This document shows, piece after piece, positions 5,079 through 5,861 of a DNA stretch of 5,861 nt. The notes beneath the pieces are model-generated. The model did no database searches. It was not told the origin of the DNA and worked only from the letters and a program-made list of their open reading frames with translations. Location: positions 1 through 5,861 of the forward strand of contig RZYZ01000133.1 of the NCBI GenBank assembly GCA_009930125.1, given 5' to 3'. Each line of letters begins with the position of its first letter. Within the stretch, counting starts at the first letter, position 1. The position numbers were made by a program, and so were the translations under genes. Source of the stretch: Clostridia bacterium (lineage in GTDB: Bacteria > Bacillota > Clostridia > Clostridiales > Clostridiaceae).

Positions 5079-5861
5079 TCAGGCAAAAATCTCTGCCAGA
5101 TCTTCTTCTGGTGTCTTGATCGGCTTCAGATCATAATTGTCCTGGAGAAACTTCAGCACATTCGGTGTCACGAAGGCAGGCAGCGTCGGTCCAAGTCTGA
5201 TGCCCTGCACACCCACAAAGAGCAGTGCAAGAAGATCCGCTACAGCCTTCTGCTCATACCAGGTGATGATGAGTGAAAGCGGAAGATCATTGACTGTGAC
5301 GCCTAGCTTTTCCGCAAGACCCGCTGCGATTCTGATGGCACTGTAGCTGTCATTGCACTGACCCACATCCAGCAGTCTTGGGAAGCCCGCCACTTCGCCG
5401 AAATCCAGTTTATTGAATCTGTATTTTCCGCAGGCCAGGGTCAGGATGATGGAATCCTTCGGTGTGGCCAGGGCAAATCTTGTATAGTAGTCACGGTCCG
5501 GTTTTGCTCCATCACATCCTCCGATGACGAAGAAGTGGGAGATTTTTCCTTCCTTCACGGCGTCCAGGATCTTGTCGGACAGACCCAGTGTGGTCTTGTG
5601 ACCGAATCCCACCAGAATCTCCTTCACGGGCTCATCTTCGGGGAATCCACCCAGTTCCAGTGCCTTCTCGATGAGTTCACTGAAATCCTTGGTTCCGTCT
5701 TCCTTCTTCGGTACATGTCTGATGCCATCCCATCCGACTACGTTGGTGGACCAGATGCGGTCATCATAGCTCTTCATGGGTCTCATGAGACAGTTGGTGG
5801 TCATGAGTATGCAGCCGGGCAGATTGGAGAATTCCTTCTGCTGATTCTGCCATGCTCCGCC
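5079..5861 (-). CDS. hcp: hybrid-cluster protein (hydroxylamine reductase), C-terminal half; 5' end outside the window
   Basis: The frame is open to the right edge and ends at TGA 5079-5081, giving 260 residues, roughly the second half of a family member of about 540. The ligands of the Fe-S-O hybrid cluster are all in place for this half: the Cys in LMTTNC (fragment residue 24), the persulfide Cys in VIGGCDG (116), the Cys in LACGKYRF (144), the Cys in DVGQCNDS (169) and the Glu in WYEQKAVADLLALL (203). The end, GIRLGPTLPAFVTP and the following helix, is typical of Hcp rather than of carbon monoxide dehydrogenase. Hcp is a cytoplasmic enzyme of anaerobes that reduces hydroxylamine or nitric oxide and counters nitrosative stress. 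The N-terminal cluster cysteines and the promoter lie outside. The internal ATG at 5804 is not a start, because conserved Hcp sequence (PGCILMTTNC) crosses it. Confidence 0.95.
   Translation of the reverse strand, partial: GGAWQNQQKEFSNLPGCILMTTNCLMRPMKSYDDRIWSTNVVGWDGIRHVPKKEDGTKDFSELIEKALELGGFPEDEPVKEILVGFGHKTTLGLSDKILDAVKEGKISHFFVIGGCDGAKPDRDYYTRFALATPKDSIILTLACGKYRFNKLDFGEVAGFPRLLDVGQCNDSYSAIRIAAGLAEKLGVTVNDLPLSLIITWYEQKAVADLLALLFVGVQGIRLGPTLPAFVTPNVLKFLQDNYDLKPIKTPEEDLAEIFA

Overview
The window looks like chromosomal DNA from an anaerobic Gram-positive bacterium of the Firmicutes, most likely a clostridial lineage. The support is strong GGAGG-type ribosome binding sites 4-8 nt ahead of starts, sigma-A-like promoter boxes, a lipoprotein-type class B penicillin-binding protein of the PbpC/MecA kind, and a hybrid-cluster protein (hydroxylamine reductase). 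The genus is not determinable by eye.

Left end (1-990): the last 36 codons of an alpha/beta hydrolase run in from the left on the + strand and end at a probable terminator. A small + strand reading frame with a good RBS follows at 204; its first ~50 residues resemble the cytoplasmic part of MotA. It collides tail to tail with mgtC (297-980, - strand). The 3' parts of the two genes share the same bases, and the + frame reads as pure antisense of mgtC after about 365, so this looks like a deletion or recombination junction. mgtC has its own near-consensus promoter at 1012-1040.

Middle (990-1938): about 950 bp with no gene I can identify, AT-rich in its central part. It holds a near-consensus + strand promoter at 1402-1430, a series of inverted repeats (1294-1339, 1562-1638, 1688-1707, 1724-1798), a terminator-like hairpin with a T run (1818-1843), and a long hairpin (1855-1900) that probably ends the operon to its right. 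Promoter, hairpins and terminator together suggest a structured non-coding RNA of about 400 nt. This is the most interesting unexplained part of the window.

Right (1939-5861): all genes are on the - strand. An APH-fold small-molecule kinase (4001-4897) is followed after 34 bp by a complete MecA/PbpC-like penicillin-binding protein (1939-3966); they probably form a two-gene operon. The upstream region has two TATAAT boxes, an 8-bp inverted repeat around one of them, and a flanking 13-bp direct repeat, which looks like an operator. Further upstream a clear intrinsic terminator (5006-5043) closes the hcp gene, of which the C-terminal 260 codons are present. Together the genes point to cell-wall synthesis, possible low-affinity beta-lactam binding, and nitrosative-stress metabolism. 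I saw no phage gene, transposase, CRISPR array, rRNA or tRNA.
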